A stretch of 64,000 nt of DNA from Streptococcus sanguinis SK355 (GCF_000212855.1 NZ_GL890993.1:875427-939426); one strand, 5' to 3'. Counted from the first letter of the stretch, positions 50,708 to 61,563 are shown. Notes: generated from the letters alone by a model not told the origin. Made by a program: numbers and translations.

Positions 50708-51580
50708 TCATTTCTTCCGATACTGGCTTGGTGTCATTTGGTAGTATTTTTTAAACTGGCGGTTGAAGTTGGACAGGTTATTAAAGCCTGCTTGGCTGGA
50801 GATTTCCAGTACAGAGAGATTGGAGTGCTGCAGGAGTTCGGCCGCCTTGCGCAGGCGGAATTGGATCAGGTACTCAATGCAGGAAACGCCCAGATGCTTC
50901 TTGAAGAAGTTCATGAAATGGGTCGAACTATAGCCACAGATGCCAGCCAATTGGTCAATATTTAGGTCTTCTTGGTAGTGGGCATTGATGTAGTCGATGA
51001 TGGAGCGAATTTTTTCTTCCTTGCGATAGCCTTCGGGTGACAGGTCTTTGGAAATGACATAGCCGTTCTCAAAGAGCAGGTAGAAGAGTTGGTTGAGTTG
51101 GGCTTTGAGCTGAAACTCGTAGTGAGATTTGCGGAAATAGCCTGTTTCCATAGCTGCTAAGAGGCACTGACGAATCTCCGCATAGGCTCTATCATTGGAC
51201 TTGATAACATGAGTCAAATCCAGCTGACCATTGTAGAGGGGCTGCAGATAGTTGATGCTGGCTTGGTCCATGGCAGAGTAGCCCATCAAATCTAGATGAA
51301 AATTAATGGCGTCCATATAATGGCGCTCGTCGTTGATGGGGTGGATGGAGTGCAGGGCATTGGGACGAATCAGGATAATATCACCTTTTTCGCTGTTAAA
51401 GTAGTCGTCGTCAATATGAAATTGTGCTTTTCCTTCGTGGACATAAATCATTTCAACATCGGTATGCCAGTGGAAAAGAATATCTGGATGACCATTCTCA
51501 GTGATGGTGCGGGTCAGAGAATAAGGGGTTCCTTGGTTTTTAAAAACGGTATTTTTATGTAGTTGGCCTAAATCAATCAT
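50708..51580 (-). CDS. AraC family transcriptional regulator (cupin sensor)
   Basis: 290 residues. The N-terminal ~100 residues form an AraC-type cupin (FHWHTDVEMIYVHEGKAQFH, then GDIILIRPNALHS). The C-terminal ~100 residues hold two helix-turn-helix units (LNIDQLAGICGYSSTHFMNF and LSVLEISSQAGFNNLSNFNR) ending in the usual MTPSQYRK. It diverges from the GH1 gene and is its probable activator, with a sugar or glycoside as inducer. Confidence 0.92.
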   Translation of the reverse strand: MIDLGQLHKNTVFKNQGTPYSLTRTITENGHPDILFHWHTDVEMIYVHEGKAQFHIDDDYFNSEKGDIILIRPNALHSIHPINDERHYMDAINFHLDLMGYSAMDQASINYLQPLYNGQLDLTHVIKSNDRAYAEIRQCLLAAMETGYFRKSHYEFQLKAQLNQLFYLLFENGYVISKDLSPEGYRKEEKIRSIIDYINAHYQEDLNIDQLAGICGYSSTHFMNFFKKHLGVSCIEYLIQFRLRKAAELLQHSNLSVLEISSQAGFNNLSNFNRQFKKYYQMTPSQYRKK

Positions 51581-51655
51581 GGGGACACTCTTTCATAGAA
51601 TAGTACAATTTGTTAAGATAATTGTGTTAGAAAATATGTTTGACAACTATTATAA

Positions 51656-53131
<1,476 letters not shown>

Positions 53132-53167
53132 ATGACTTAAACAAAATAGAATGCCTCCTGATAAAAT

Positions 53168-53196
53168 AAACCAAGTCCTATCTGGCTTGGTTTTTC
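53168..53196 (+). terminator. Terminator after GH1 gene
   Basis: AAACCAAG / CTTGGTTT stem and T run. Confidence 0.82.
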
Positions 53197-53281
53197 TATA
53201 TTTTAAGATGGGAATGAGTTGAACCTTCTTGATTTCAAAGGGAAGCTGTCTCTATAAAAAAGTAAGAATTTATTCTCAATA

Positions 53282-53307
53282 TTGTAAATGTTTGAATCCG
53301 TTTACAA
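53282..53307. promoter_or_regulatory. Inverted repeat upstream of the transglutaminase-like lipoprotein
   Basis: TTGTAAATG-N8-CGTTTACAA, 8 of 9 pairs. TATAAT follows at 53338-53343, so the repeat lies just upstream of the promoter core. Possible activator or repressor site, binder unknown. Confidence 0.35.
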
Positions 53308-53376
53308 AAAAACAAAGACGCCTCAAATAAAATATGGTATAATATGTTAAGAATATCTATTTCAGGAGGGAAAATC

Positions 53377-55506
53377 ATGAGTAGGAAAATCCGTTTCATT
53401 TCTCTGCTTACTCTGTTGATTTGTTTTCTGATGGGCTGCAGTCTTTTTCAAAAGAATGGTGGCGGTCCGGGAGAGCAAGGCGGCCAATTTTCGGAAAGTG
53501 TTCGTAAGCTGAGAGAAAAATACAGCAAAAATACTCCTTATGATGTCCAAGAAAAGGTCATTCAGATCAAGGAAAATGAGCCTATTACATTTCCGACAGA
53601 GGTACAAAAGCCTAACGATTTTGAGACACTGCCCCATGCAGGACAGACTGAGTTGATTTCTTCCTTTGAAATTTATGGGGACAGCAACTTACGAGCCATT
53701 TTAGGAGGTGACTTTAAGCTGAATGATAAGCGGCAGATAGTAATTGAGCCCGCTTATCATTTCTCTGCGACTAGAGTGGAGCCAAATGGAGAGCATACGG
53801 AATATGGTCTAGCCAAGCAAGGTGAGAGCTGGGGGGTCTTTGATACGCTCTATTTGCTGCAACGGGATGATGAGCGCACAGGTAAAAAGCTTAAAAAGCC
53901 AAAACTTTGGATCGTTAAGATAGATAAGAAAGGGCGCGATAAGCTAGCTCTGAAGACCAAGAGCAGTCTGCTCGGAGATGGTCGCTTGCAGCTGGAATGG
54001 ACGGAAGTGCCGGGAGCGGACTCTTATTCCATTATAAAAAGAGAGTATGTGACCATGCCTGGCAGCGATACGAAGACAGGTCTTTATAACTATAAAGAGG
54101 TCGATCGGGTCACTTCGACAGTGTATCGGACAGATTTGCCTACCCACTATGATAGCCGCAACGGCGGCCGTTCTGGTGATGATCCGATACTTGCCAGACA
54201 ACGGTTGCTGCAGGCTTACGACCAGGATTACAGTAAGAAAACGGTTGAGAAAAAGCCTTATGAACTTCTTGTTGTTCCCCTTAAAGACAAAGAAGCTTTA
54301 GGCACTATCAGCAATCCTATCTCATCTGATAGCTTTGCGAAACTGATGCCGAATCAAATCGATTTTCGGACTTTTTCTGACCAGGTTTCCGCCCTGCGGC
54401 AGAAGGGAAACATTCCTGAAGAAGCACCACTGCAGATGATGGATGGCCAGATTCAGAACTTTCCAATCGTCTATGAAAAAATTGAAAAAGAAGGCCGGGA
54501 TGTCAGATGTCTGGTCTCTATCAAGGGCATGCCTACTGTCAAAACGGACTTTTTCATTGAACAGGCCAGTGTAGAAGAAGTCCAGCCTGTTGTAGATAAG
54601 CATAATGAAAAGGTCAATAAAGAGGAAAGTAAGTCTGGCGTTTCAGAGAAATATATCAGCGTAGAGCAGGCTGACTTGGATCTCAAGGGTAAAACAGTCG
54701 TTCATGATGTTAGTGATATTGAGGAAAGAGTGGCAGCCAGAAGTGCAGCGCAGGAATATTTTGCCAAGGCCCTTCTGTCCGATGCAGAATATGTCGATTA
54801 CAGTGAGTTTCCAGAGCTGAGTGAAGGAGATGTCAGTGAATTGATTAGCGATGTCTTGGATCAAAATCCGGTAATTCAGCAGGGAGTGCTCCCTACCATT
54901 GATGGCAAGCAGCGTGTGGTACACTTTAAATATGATGCTGACGAAACAGCCAAATATAAGAAAGCCCGTAAAAAGGTCAAAGAGATTGTCAAAGACATCA
55001 TCAAAGACCAGATGAGCGACCGAGAAAAGATTGAGGCAATTAATCAGTATTTAATTGAGCATATTAGCTATGATAAGACTGCTTACCAAGGCATCTTAAA
55101 TTATAAAAAATCTATTGAGAATAAAGAATCAGAAGAGGCTATTTCAAAAGCATATAAAGATATGCAGGACGTTGTTCGTAAGTATGCTTCTAGTTTTGAT
55201 ATTACTGGTCCGCTCTTTGAGGGTAAGGGAGTCTGTCAAGCTTATGCTGTGACCTTCCAGGCTCTAGCTCAGGAAGCAGGTCTCGAAACCATGTATGTGA
55301 GTGGAGATACAGATAGTTTTGATCTGCATGCCTGGAACTTTGCAAAAGTAGATGGTAAGTGGCTGGCTTTAGATGTCACCTGGAATGACACTGATGGAGA
55401 TAGCAATAAAAAAGAAAATGAATACTTGCTATTGGCCATGGATGATCCAATCTACGCACAGACCCACTATGCCTTTGACAGATACGAAGATGCTATTAAA
55501 GAATGA
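53377..55506 (+). CDS. Transglutaminase-like domain lipoprotein
   Basis: 709 residues. Lipoprotein signal: basic start SRKIRF, hydrophobic run and FLMGC lipobox, so the mature protein is anchored on the outer face of the membrane. A Gly-rich linker follows. Residues ~60-520 are not recognised. The C-terminal ~180 residues form a transglutaminase-like (papain-fold) domain with the Cys in GKGVCQAYAVTFQ, His in LHAWNFAKV and Asp in ALDVTWNDTD. ATG 53377 follows AGGAGG. It may cross-link or cleave surface proteins; the target is unknown. Confidence 0.87.
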   Translation: MSRKIRFISLLTLLICFLMGCSLFQKNGGGPGEQGGQFSESVRKLREKYSKNTPYDVQEKVIQIKENEPITFPTEVQKPNDFETLPHAGQTELISSFEIYGDSNLRAILGGDFKLNDKRQIVIEPAYHFSATRVEPNGEHTEYGLAKQGESWGVFDTLYLLQRDDERTGKKLKKPKLWIVKIDKKGRDKLALKTKSSLLGDGRLQLEWTEVPGADSYSIIKREYVTMPGSDTKTGLYNYKEVDRVTSTVYRTDLPTHYDSRNGGRSGDDPILARQRLLQAYDQDYSKKTVEKKPYELLVVPLKDKEALGTISNPISSDSFAKLMPNQIDFRTFSDQVSALRQKGNIPEEAPLQMMDGQIQNFPIVYEKIEKEGRDVRCLVSIKGMPTVKTDFFIEQASVEEVQPVVDKHNEKVNKEESKSGVSEKYISVEQADLDLKGKTVVHDVSDIEERVAARSAAQEYFAKALLSDAEYVDYSEFPELSEGDVSELISDVLDQNPVIQQGVLPTIDGKQRVVHFKYDADETAKYKKARKKVKEIVKDIIKDQMSDREKIEAINQYLIEHISYDKTAYQGILNYKKSIENKESEEAISKAYKDMQDVVRKYASSFDITGPLFEGKGVCQAYAVTFQALAQEAGLETMYVSGDTDSFDLHAWNFAKVDGKWLALDVTWNDTDGDSNKKENEYLLLAMDDPIYAQTHYAFDRYEDAIKE

Positions 55507-55570
55507 TAATCCAAATAGAAGCAATCTTTAAAAGATAACTAAGCCTTGTAAGGAAAGGAAGAAGCCAATC

Positions 55571-55755
55571 AAAAGAGAGTGGGACAGAAATCGGTAATTC
55601 GTTAGAATTCAATTTCGTCGTCCCACCTCCGCACAGTTGAGTAGGGCTGTAAAAGCTGATGAAATCAGCGTAGTAGAGCCCACTCAACCACTGCGTCTTG
55701 CTCGACAATCCAAAGACAATTGAGAGACTAGGACTTTTGTCCCAGCCTCTTTCTA
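55571..55755 (-). repeat. 185-bp structured intergenic repeat element ending in a terminator
   Basis: The ends are inverted repeats (AAAAGAGAGTGGGACAGAAA with TTTTGTCCCAGCCTCTTTCT). Inside, GTTGAGTAGGGCT / AGCCCACTCAAC encloses a GCTGAT / ATCAGC hairpin. A second GTCCCA (55619-55624) can pair with the left TGGGAC instead of the right end, so two folds exclude each other. The pyrimidine-rich end can serve as terminator for busAB or for the gene on the other strand. I recall similar GAGAGTGGGACAGAAAT elements in other streptococci. Confidence 0.65.
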
Positions 55756-55760
55756 TACTT

Positions 55761-57485
55761 TTATTTCTTCCAGCTTTCGATTTCTTTTTGGTGGTTTTTG
55801 ATCCACTCTTTGGCTGCAGCTTCCGGTGAGCTGCCTTCGTTAATCTTAAGCATGACTTCTTCCATGTCCTTTTGGGTCCAGTTGAAGTTGTCTAGGACCT
55901 TGTTGACTTCTGGTAAGTCCTTGTCTAGATTTTTTCGAGTAATCGTGTGGATAGCTTCCTTGCCGCCCATGGTTCCCTTAGGATCCTTGAGGTATTTGAG
56001 GTCGTATTTGGAGAACATCCAGTGTGGTGACCAGCCGGTTACGATAATATCTTCTTTATTCTTAATAGCCTGATCCAGAGCAGTGGTCATGGCTCCTGTT
56101 GAGGAAGAAGAAAGATTCCAGCCACTGAGATTGCTGTATTCTTGCATAGTCTTCTCAGTTGCGGTCATGATACCAGCGCCGGGCTCAATACCTGTAATGG
56201 TTTTCTTGGCTTGGTCTGACAGGTCTTCGATAGAATCGGCATCCATATAGTTTGGTACGACTAGCCCTGTCTTAACGCCCTCAAGGTTTGGCCCCAAGTC
56301 CACTAGCTTATCCTTGTACTCCTCATAGAGAGCAGCATGGGTGGTCGGCAACCAGGCTGAAACCATGGCATCTGCTTCGCTATTAGCAACGGACTTCCAC
56401 ATAACGGCATTGTCCAGCGGTGTGATGGTGACATCGTAGCCCATTTCCTTGAGAGCTTCCGCTACGACATTGGTTGAGGCAACTTCGGAGTCCCATTCAA
56501 CATAAGCAAGGTTGACCTTTTCTTTTTTGCTTTGCTGAAGCTTGGTCACTTGATTTCCGACAAAGGCTGTCAGGATGACAGCGGCCAGAGCGGACCAGAG
56601 CATAATCTTGTTGCGTTTTTCCTTGGCAGTGACCGGTGATTTTTTAGCCAGAGGCTGGTTGAGCTTCTGGGTCAGGCGGTCAATGATAATGGCCAGGATA
56701 ACTAGAGATACCCCATTGACAAATCCGGAACCGATGTCGGCATGCTGCAAGGCAGAGAGAACGCCGCGGCCAAGTCCTGGCGCTCCAATCATAGAGGCAG
56801 TAACGACCATGGACAGAGCCAGCATGATGGTCTGATTGACCCCAGCTAGGATGGTATTTTTAGCCAGAGGCAGCTCGACTTTGAAGAGCTTCTGCTTGCC
56901 AGTGCCCCCGAAGGAGTCTGACGCTTCAATCAGCTCGGTTGGAATCTGACGAATGGCTAGATTTGTAAAGCGGACAGTTGGTGGCAAGGCAAAGATGACA
57001 GAGGCAAAGACCCCAGGCACCATACCAATACCGAAGAAGGCCACAGCCGGTATCAGGTAGACAAAGGCCGGCATGGTCTGCATAAAGTCCAGCAAGGGCT
57101 TGATAACGGCTTCGACACGGTTACTCTTAGCCATCCAAATCCCCAGTGGAATACCGATGATAATGGAAATGGCACTGGAAACGATGACCAAGGTCACAGT
57201 GTTCATGAGATTTTCCCAGAGACCTTGGTTGTAAACAAAGAGCAGGCCTAGGAAGGTGAGCAGGGGCAGCCCCAGCTTACGCTTAGAAATCAAATAGGTA
57301 AAGATAGTGATGACTGCGATAAAGAGCAGGGGCGGAATGAAGAGCAGGGTATCTGTCATTCCATTCATGATGGCATTTCCGATAGCCTGAAGGACCGAGA
57401 AAAGTCCGGAGAAGGTATCGGTTACCCAGTTAGTAAAGGACTCTACCCATTGAGAAACGGGGATTGGCTGTTGTAAAATATTCAA
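55761..57485 (-). CDS. busAB: Glycine betaine ABC transporter permease / substrate-binding fusion
   Basis: 574 residues. The first ~300 form an OpuA/ProW-type permease with seven or so helices and an EAA-like loop (TELIEASDSFGGTGKQKLFK). After a linker with a transmembrane anchor (residues ~300-318), the remainder is an OpuAC-type betaine-binding domain on the outside (VNLAYVEWDSEVASTNVVAE...). This fusion is the lactococcal BusAB/OpuABC layout. It follows busAA by 14 bp. It imports compatible solutes under hyperosmotic stress. Confidence 0.94.
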   Translation of the reverse strand: MNILQQPIPVSQWVESFTNWVTDTFSGLFSVLQAIGNAIMNGMTDTLLFIPPLLFIAVITIFTYLISKRKLGLPLLTFLGLLFVYNQGLWENLMNTVTLVIVSSAISIIIGIPLGIWMAKSNRVEAVIKPLLDFMQTMPAFVYLIPAVAFFGIGMVPGVFASVIFALPPTVRFTNLAIRQIPTELIEASDSFGGTGKQKLFKVELPLAKNTILAGVNQTIMLALSMVVTASMIGAPGLGRGVLSALQHADIGSGFVNGVSLVILAIIIDRLTQKLNQPLAKKSPVTAKEKRNKIMLWSALAAVILTAFVGNQVTKLQQSKKEKVNLAYVEWDSEVASTNVVAEALKEMGYDVTITPLDNAVMWKSVANSEADAMVSAWLPTTHAALYEEYKDKLVDLGPNLEGVKTGLVVPNYMDADSIEDLSDQAKKTITGIEPGAGIMTATEKTMQEYSNLSGWNLSSSSTGAMTTALDQAIKNKEDIIVTGWSPHWMFSKYDLKYLKDPKGTMGGKEAIHTITRKNLDKDLPEVNKVLDNFNWTQKDMEEVMLKINEGSSPEAAAKEWIKNHQKEIESWKK

Positions 57486-57499
57486 AATGCGAACCTCCC

Positions 57500-58690
57500 T
57501 TATTCTTCAGATTCAGTAGTATTGGCCAAGGCTTCGATGACTCGACCTTTGATAATAACGCCGACTAATTTGTCCTTATCATCTACAACGGCCAGAGGCG
57601 CTGGTGAATCGTAAATCAGCGGGAAAATATCAGTAATCAGGGTTTCCTGAGTGACTTTGCGGACGTTCTTATCAATGACGTCAGCCAGTGCTTGATGCTC
57701 CTTACGGGCATCGCGGGCGGATTCGGCAGTCAGACTGCCCTTGAGGCGCCGCTTCCTATCCACAGCCAGCAGCATACTGACCTCTTCTTTTTTCATCCGA
57801 TTGAGAGCAACGGTTGGTCCGTCGATGTCAATGTTGGTGGTCAGTGGCGTTGTCATGATATTCTGGGCAGTCAGGACCTTGGAGCGGTCCACATCTTCAA
57901 CGAACTCTCGAACGAAGTCATTGGCTGGATTGGTCAGGATTTCCTCACCCGTGCCAATCTGCATAATTTGACCGTCAGCCATAATGGCAATGCGGTCACC
58001 GATACGCAGAGCCTCATTGAGATCGTGGGTGATAAAGATAATGGTACGCTCATGCTCTGCCTGCAGATCCAGCAGTTCATCCTGCATTTCGCGGCGGATG
58101 AGAGGGTCTAGAGCTGAGAAGGCTTCGTCCATGAGCAGAATGTCAGGATTGTTGGCCAAAGCTCGAGCTAGGCCGACCCGCTGCTGCATCCCACCAGAGA
58201 GCTGATCGGGGTATTGGTCCTTGAAGGACAGGAGACCGGCATTGTCCAGAGCTTGTTCAGCTAGGCGCGTGCGCTCCTCTTTATCAACACCTCGGACTTC
58301 CAGACCGAACTCAGTATTTTCTAGAATAGTCCGATGCGGGAAGAGTCCGAAGTTCTGGAAGACCATGTTGAGCTTGTGGCGGCGAACGTCACGCAGCTCT
58401 TCTTCGTTCATCTTAGCCACATCTTGGCCGTCAATGTAAATGTCGCCTGATGTCGGGTCAATCAACCGGTTGAGCAGGCGGATAAGGGTAGACTTCCCAC
58501 TACCAGACAGTCCCATGATGACAAAAATTTCTCCGGTCTGAACCTCAAAGTTTACATCGTAAACTCCGACAGTAGCACCGGTTTTTTCTAAAATTTCCGT
58601 TTTGCTTTTGGCTTGCTGCACCATTTCCAGTGCCTGCTTTTGCCTTTTACCGAAAATTTTAGTCAAATGTTTTACTTCTAGTTTATTCAA
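57500..58690 (-). CDS. busAA: Glycine betaine ABC transporter ATPase with CBS domains
   Basis: 396 residues if begun at TTG 58690, which has AAAGGAG 7 bp upstream and gives (M)[13 protein letters not shown]; a more distant in-frame ATG at 58711 lies upstream of that ribosome site. Walker [13 protein letters not shown], signature [15 protein letters not shown], Walker [14 protein letters not shown]. Two CBS domains at residues ~265-390 are the osmotic (and in some species c-di-AMP) sensors of OpuA-type transporters. Confidence 0.94.
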   Translation of the reverse strand: MNKLEVKHLTKIFGKRQKQALEMVQQAKSKTEILEKTGATVGVYDVNFEVQTGEIFVIMGLSGSGKSTLIRLLNRLIDPTSGDIYIDGQDVAKMNEEELRDVRRHKLNMVFQNFGLFPHRTILENTEFGLEVRGVDKEERTRLAEQALDNAGLLSFKDQYPDQLSGGMQQRVGLARALANNPDILLMDEAFSALDPLIRREMQDELLDLQAEHERTIIFITHDLNEALRIGDRIAIMADGQIMQIGTGEEILTNPANDFVREFVEDVDRSKVLTAQNIMTTPLTTNIDIDGPTVALNRMKKEEVSMLLAVDRKRRLKGSLTAESARDARKEHQALADVIDKNVRKVTQETLITDIFPLIYDSPAPLAVVDDKDKLVGVIIKGRVIEALANTTESEE

Positions 58691-58709
58691 CGTATTTCTC
58701 CTTTTGCAC

Positions 58710-58745
58710 AAGTGACTACATGTTTATTTTATAGAGTTGTCACTT
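58710..58745. promoter_or_regulatory. Bipartite BusR operator, site 1
   Basis: AAGTGAC (58710-58716), exactly 22 bp, GTCACTT (58739-58745): perfect inverted half-sites. A 22-bp spaced bipartite site is the arrangement I recall for the BusR tetramer. It lies between the busAA promoter and the start codon. Confidence 0.8.
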
Positions 58746-58787
58746 GAAAGACCATCACAGTATAACACCGTGTGGTCACTTTGTCAA
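58746..58787 (-). promoter_or_regulatory. busAA promoter overlapped by a second, degenerate BusR site
   Basis: Minus strand TTGACA (58787-58782), 17 bp, TATACT (58764-58759). GAAAGAC (58746-58752), 22 bp, GTCACTT (58775-58781) repeats the site-1 spacing with one weak half. The strong half adjoins the -35, so bound BusR would block polymerase. Confidence 0.7.
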
Positions 58788-58937
58788 ACCAAAAAGACCG
58801 TCAGACCGGCTTTTTTCGACTATTATAAAAAAGGGAGGATGATTTTCTAGAATATTTCTGAAAGCCGCAAAAACCTTGTCAGACAGCGGATTTGCCTGTC
58901 TATTCTTTTTTTTGACAAAGGAAAAACAAGCGAAGTT

Positions 58938-59579
58938 TCACTTGTTTGTTTCAATTTCATTAAAAAATAAATTATGCATCAAACCGACTGATAATTCGTT
59001 GCCAACAAAGTAGATGGTATTGCCGGCTTCCAGCTTGGTATAAGGACCAGGCGAGATTAGGAGTTGGTCGCCCTGCTGGACTGCGACAATGGTAGCGCCA
59101 GTCGAGTGCCAGATATTGAGCTCATTGATAGATTTTCCTAGGTTGATGGCGTCTGCTGAGAGCTGGAGCTCGTAGGGATTGAAAGGGAAGCGCTGCTGGA
59201 CATCTTTGGTTCGGCTGAGAAGCTGATTAAGCAGCTGGGAAAAGTTGGCAAATTCTTCCTCTTGGCGCTGGATGCTCTGGTGGAGCTTGCTTTTGAGGTC
59301 CTGCAGAGAGTTAACATCTTTATAGGTCTCGAGGAACTGCTGGGCTTTTTCCTTGGAGGAAATGAAGGCTCCACTGCCATGACGAACTTCCATGATTTCC
59401 AGATCTACTAGCACATTGATAGCCTTGCGGGCTGTCTCAGGGGAGACATTGAAGTTGCTGGCTAGGGTAGAGCGGGCATAGATCTTGCTGCCGATGGGAT
59501 ATTTGCCGTCAACGATTCGCTCGGCAATAGCGACAGCTATCTGCTGGTAGCGTGGGAATGCGACTTCTTTTTTGCTCAT
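58938..59579 (-). CDS. busR: BusR, GntR-type repressor of busA with RCK_C domain
   Basis: 213 residues from ATG 59579, which follows GGAGGT. The N-terminal winged helix (FPRYQQIAVAIAERIVDGKY, then ARSTLASNFNVSPETARKAI) is GntR-like. A coiled coil (~85-128) follows, and then a TrkA_C/RCK_C domain (~130-213; GATIVAVQQGDQLLISPGPY). This order defines BusR, the c-di-AMP-responsive repressor of busAB known from Lactococcus and S. agalactiae, and it lies directly upstream of busAA. A TTTTCA-17-TATAAT promoter is visible near 59616-59644. Confidence 0.93.
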   Translation of the reverse strand: MSKKEVAFPRYQQIAVAIAERIVDGKYPIGSKIYARSTLASNFNVSPETARKAINVLVDLEIMEVRHGSGAFISSKEKAQQFLETYKDVNSLQDLKSKLHQSIQRQEEEFANFSQLLNQLLSRTKDVQQRFPFNPYELQLSADAINLGKSINELNIWHSTGATIVAVQQGDQLLISPGPYTKLEAGNTIYFVGNELSVGLMHNLFFNEIETNK

Positions 59580-59763
59580 GAGGACCTCCAATTTTACGAC
59601 AGGAATATAGCTATGATTATAATATAAAACTGGAGGATTGAAAAGTGCCCTTTGTAAAGTCGACCGTCTTATCCACCTCTTCTTGCCTTTCTTTTTACTT
59701 TTTTAAGTAGTATAATATGTCTAAAAGTCAGAGGTTTTCTGGAAAAGGAACAGTAAAAACCAG

Positions 59764-60621
59764 ATGATAAAAATAGAAATGGATAAAAAGATGACTGTAA
59801 AGATGATAGCGACAGACATGGATGGAACCTTGCTGGATGGACAGGGACAGCTGGATTCGCCGCGTCTGGCTACTATTTTAGATGAGCTAGATAAGAGAGA
59901 CATTCGCTTTGTGGTGGCTACTGGCAATGAAATTCCACGAATGCGTCTGCTATTGGGAGATTTGGTAGAACGCATGACTTTGGTAGTCGCTAACGGAGCT
60001 AGGATTTTTGAAAAGAACCAGCTAAGCATGAGCAGCTTTTGGGAAGCCGGATTGATTAGGGATGCGCTGGCTTATTTTTCTGGTCATGAAAAGAATCTTC
60101 AGCTTGTTGTGACCTCTGAAAGAGGCGGCTTTGTCCAGGAAGGGACAGAGTTTCCCTTGATTGAAAAAGTCATGACTAAGGAAATGGCCCAGCTTTTCCA
60201 CAAGCGGATGAACTTTGTGCCTAGCCTTCAGAATTATCCCTTTGACAAGGTCTTGAAAATGAGTATGATGGTAGAAGAGGCTGCAGCAGCAGAGCATGCT
60301 CGTCTGATTAATCAGCATTTTGCAGGACGATTGAGCGCAGTTGCCAGTGGTTACGGAGCCATTGACATCCTCCAAGATGGGATGCACAAGGCTTGGGGCT
60401 TGCAGCAGCTCATGGCTAAGTGGCAGATTCAAAGCTCGGAAATCATGGCTTTTGGGGATAGTGAAAATGACATAGAAATGCTTGAATTAGCTGGTATTTC
60501 TTACGCCATGGAAAATGGCGACGAGCGGGTCAAAAAGGTAGCAGATTACCTAGCACCGGCCAATACAGAAGCCGGTGTTCTACAGGTGCTTGAGCAATAC
60601 TTAGAAGAGGAAAAAAGATAA
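59764..60621 (+). CDS. Cof-type HAD hydrolase
   Basis: 285 residues of the HAD IIB (Cof) class. Motif I IATDMDGTLLDGQG has the nucleophile Asp, motif II is FVVATGNE, and motif IV is MAFGDSENDIEML. The cap domain lies between. These enzymes are sugar-phosphate or cofactor phosphatases; the substrate cannot be read from sequence. Starts at 59764, 59782 or 59794 are possible; the AAAGGA site is ~14 bp before the first. It overlaps the next gene by one base. Confidence 0.88.
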   Translation: MIKIEMDKKMTVKMIATDMDGTLLDGQGQLDSPRLATILDELDKRDIRFVVATGNEIPRMRLLLGDLVERMTLVVANGARIFEKNQLSMSSFWEAGLIRDALAYFSGHEKNLQLVVTSERGGFVQEGTEFPLIEKVMTKEMAQLFHKRMNFVPSLQNYPFDKVLKMSMMVEEAAAAEHARLINQHFAGRLSAVASGYGAIDILQDGMHKAWGLQQLMAKWQIQSSEIMAFGDSENDIEMLELAGISYAMENGDERVKKVADYLAPANTEAGVLQVLEQYLEEEKR

Positions 60622-61253
60622 TGGCAGTACAATTACTAGAAGAATGGCTTCTCAAGGAGCAGGCAAAATTGCAGCAAAACTACAGAGAGCTCAATCAACT
60701 CTCCGTAAAGGAGCCAGACATCATCTTTATCGGAGACTCCATCGTGGAATACTATCCGCTCCAGGAACTCTTACAGACGGATAAAAGACTGGTCAACCGA
60801 GGCATTCGGGGCTATAAGACTGATTTGCTTTTAGAAAACCTGGATGCCCATCTCTTTGGGCAGGCACTGGATAAGGTCTTTATTCTGATAGGTACCAATG
60901 ACATTGGCAAGGAGATGCCTCAGACAGAAACGCAGGCTAATTTAGAAGCCGTTATTCAGGAGATTTCTCGTGACTATCCTCTGGCGCAAATCCGCTTGCT
61001 GTCGGTCCTTCCCGTCAATGAAGCTCCAGCCTACAAGAGCACGGTCTATGTCCGCAGCAATGAAAAGATTCAGGCTCTCAATCAGGCCTATCGTCAGCTG
61101 GCTAACGCCTACATGAATGTCCAATTTATCAATCTCTACGATGCTTTTCTGAACGAGGAAGGCCAGCTTCGCCCAGACTACACAACTGACGGCCTCCATC
61201 TGACCATTTCTGGCTATAGAGCCCTGTCCAAGGTTTTGCAGGAATATTTGTAG
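60621..61253 (+). CDS. SGNH/GDSL family hydrolase
   Basis: 210 residues. Block I IIFIGDSIVEYYPL (Ser), block II Gly in NRGIRGYKTD, block III LIGTNDIG (Asn), and block V DGLHLTISGY (Asp and His) complete the SGNH catalytic set. No signal peptide, so it is cytoplasmic, probably an esterase or acyl-protein-type hydrolase. Coupled to the HAD gene by a TAATG overlap. Confidence 0.9.
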   Translation: MAVQLLEEWLLKEQAKLQQNYRELNQLSVKEPDIIFIGDSIVEYYPLQELLQTDKRLVNRGIRGYKTDLLLENLDAHLFGQALDKVFILIGTNDIGKEMPQTETQANLEAVIQEISRDYPLAQIRLLSVLPVNEAPAYKSTVYVRSNEKIQALNQAYRQLANAYMNVQFINLYDAFLNEEGQLRPDYTTDGLHLTISGYRALSKVLQEYL

Positions 61254-61270
61254 TTTCTTCGTAAGAATAC

Positions 61271-61303
61271 AGCTCTGTTTTACCATAACAGAGCTTTTTT
61301 ATT
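61271..61303 (+). terminator. Terminator after SGNH hydrolase gene
   Basis: AGCTCTGTT / AACAGAGCT stem then a T run. Confidence 0.9.
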
Positions 61304-61563
61304 TTCTTAAACTTACAAATGTTTTCTGTGAATGATGCTTGATTTCAAAGGGATTATGAAAATTATTATAAAACACATTGGACTTTGTGAAAAAATTTAG
61401 GGCTTTGTGTTATGTAATAGTTCTGTGTTCTCTATGAGCATATTCTTATACAAGAGCGAAAAAACATGATAAATTGATAGAGTAAAGTTTCTTGAAGCGT
61501 TTTCATTCACAAATGGAAATGTTTTCAACAACTGAAAATTTATTTTATTGAAGGGGAGTTATT
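61304..61563. other. spxB upstream region
   Basis: 260 bp, AT-rich, without a gene. It holds the cre site at 61493-61505 and a second, poorer one (TGGAAATGTTTTCA, 61514-61527). A possible promoter is TTGTGA near 61386 with TGTTAT 17 bp downstream, but this is uncertain. GGGGAG precedes the ATG of spxB. Confidence 0.5.
61493..61505. promoter_or_regulatory. cre (CcpA) site upstream of spxB
   Basis: TGAAGCGTTTTCA, an almost ideal match to the cre consensus, about 60 bp before the start codon. CcpA control of spxB is established for S. sanguinis and S. gordonii. Confidence 0.75.

Larger units (their letters stand above)
58691..58937. other. busR-busAA intergenic region
   Basis: 247 bp. It holds the busAA promoter and BusR operators (58710-58787), an AAAAG.CCG / CGGCTTTT hairpin (58790-58816), a hairpin AGACAG / CTGTCT with a T run on the plus strand (58882-58915), and the busR terminator near 58921-58950. 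Confidence 0.7.
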
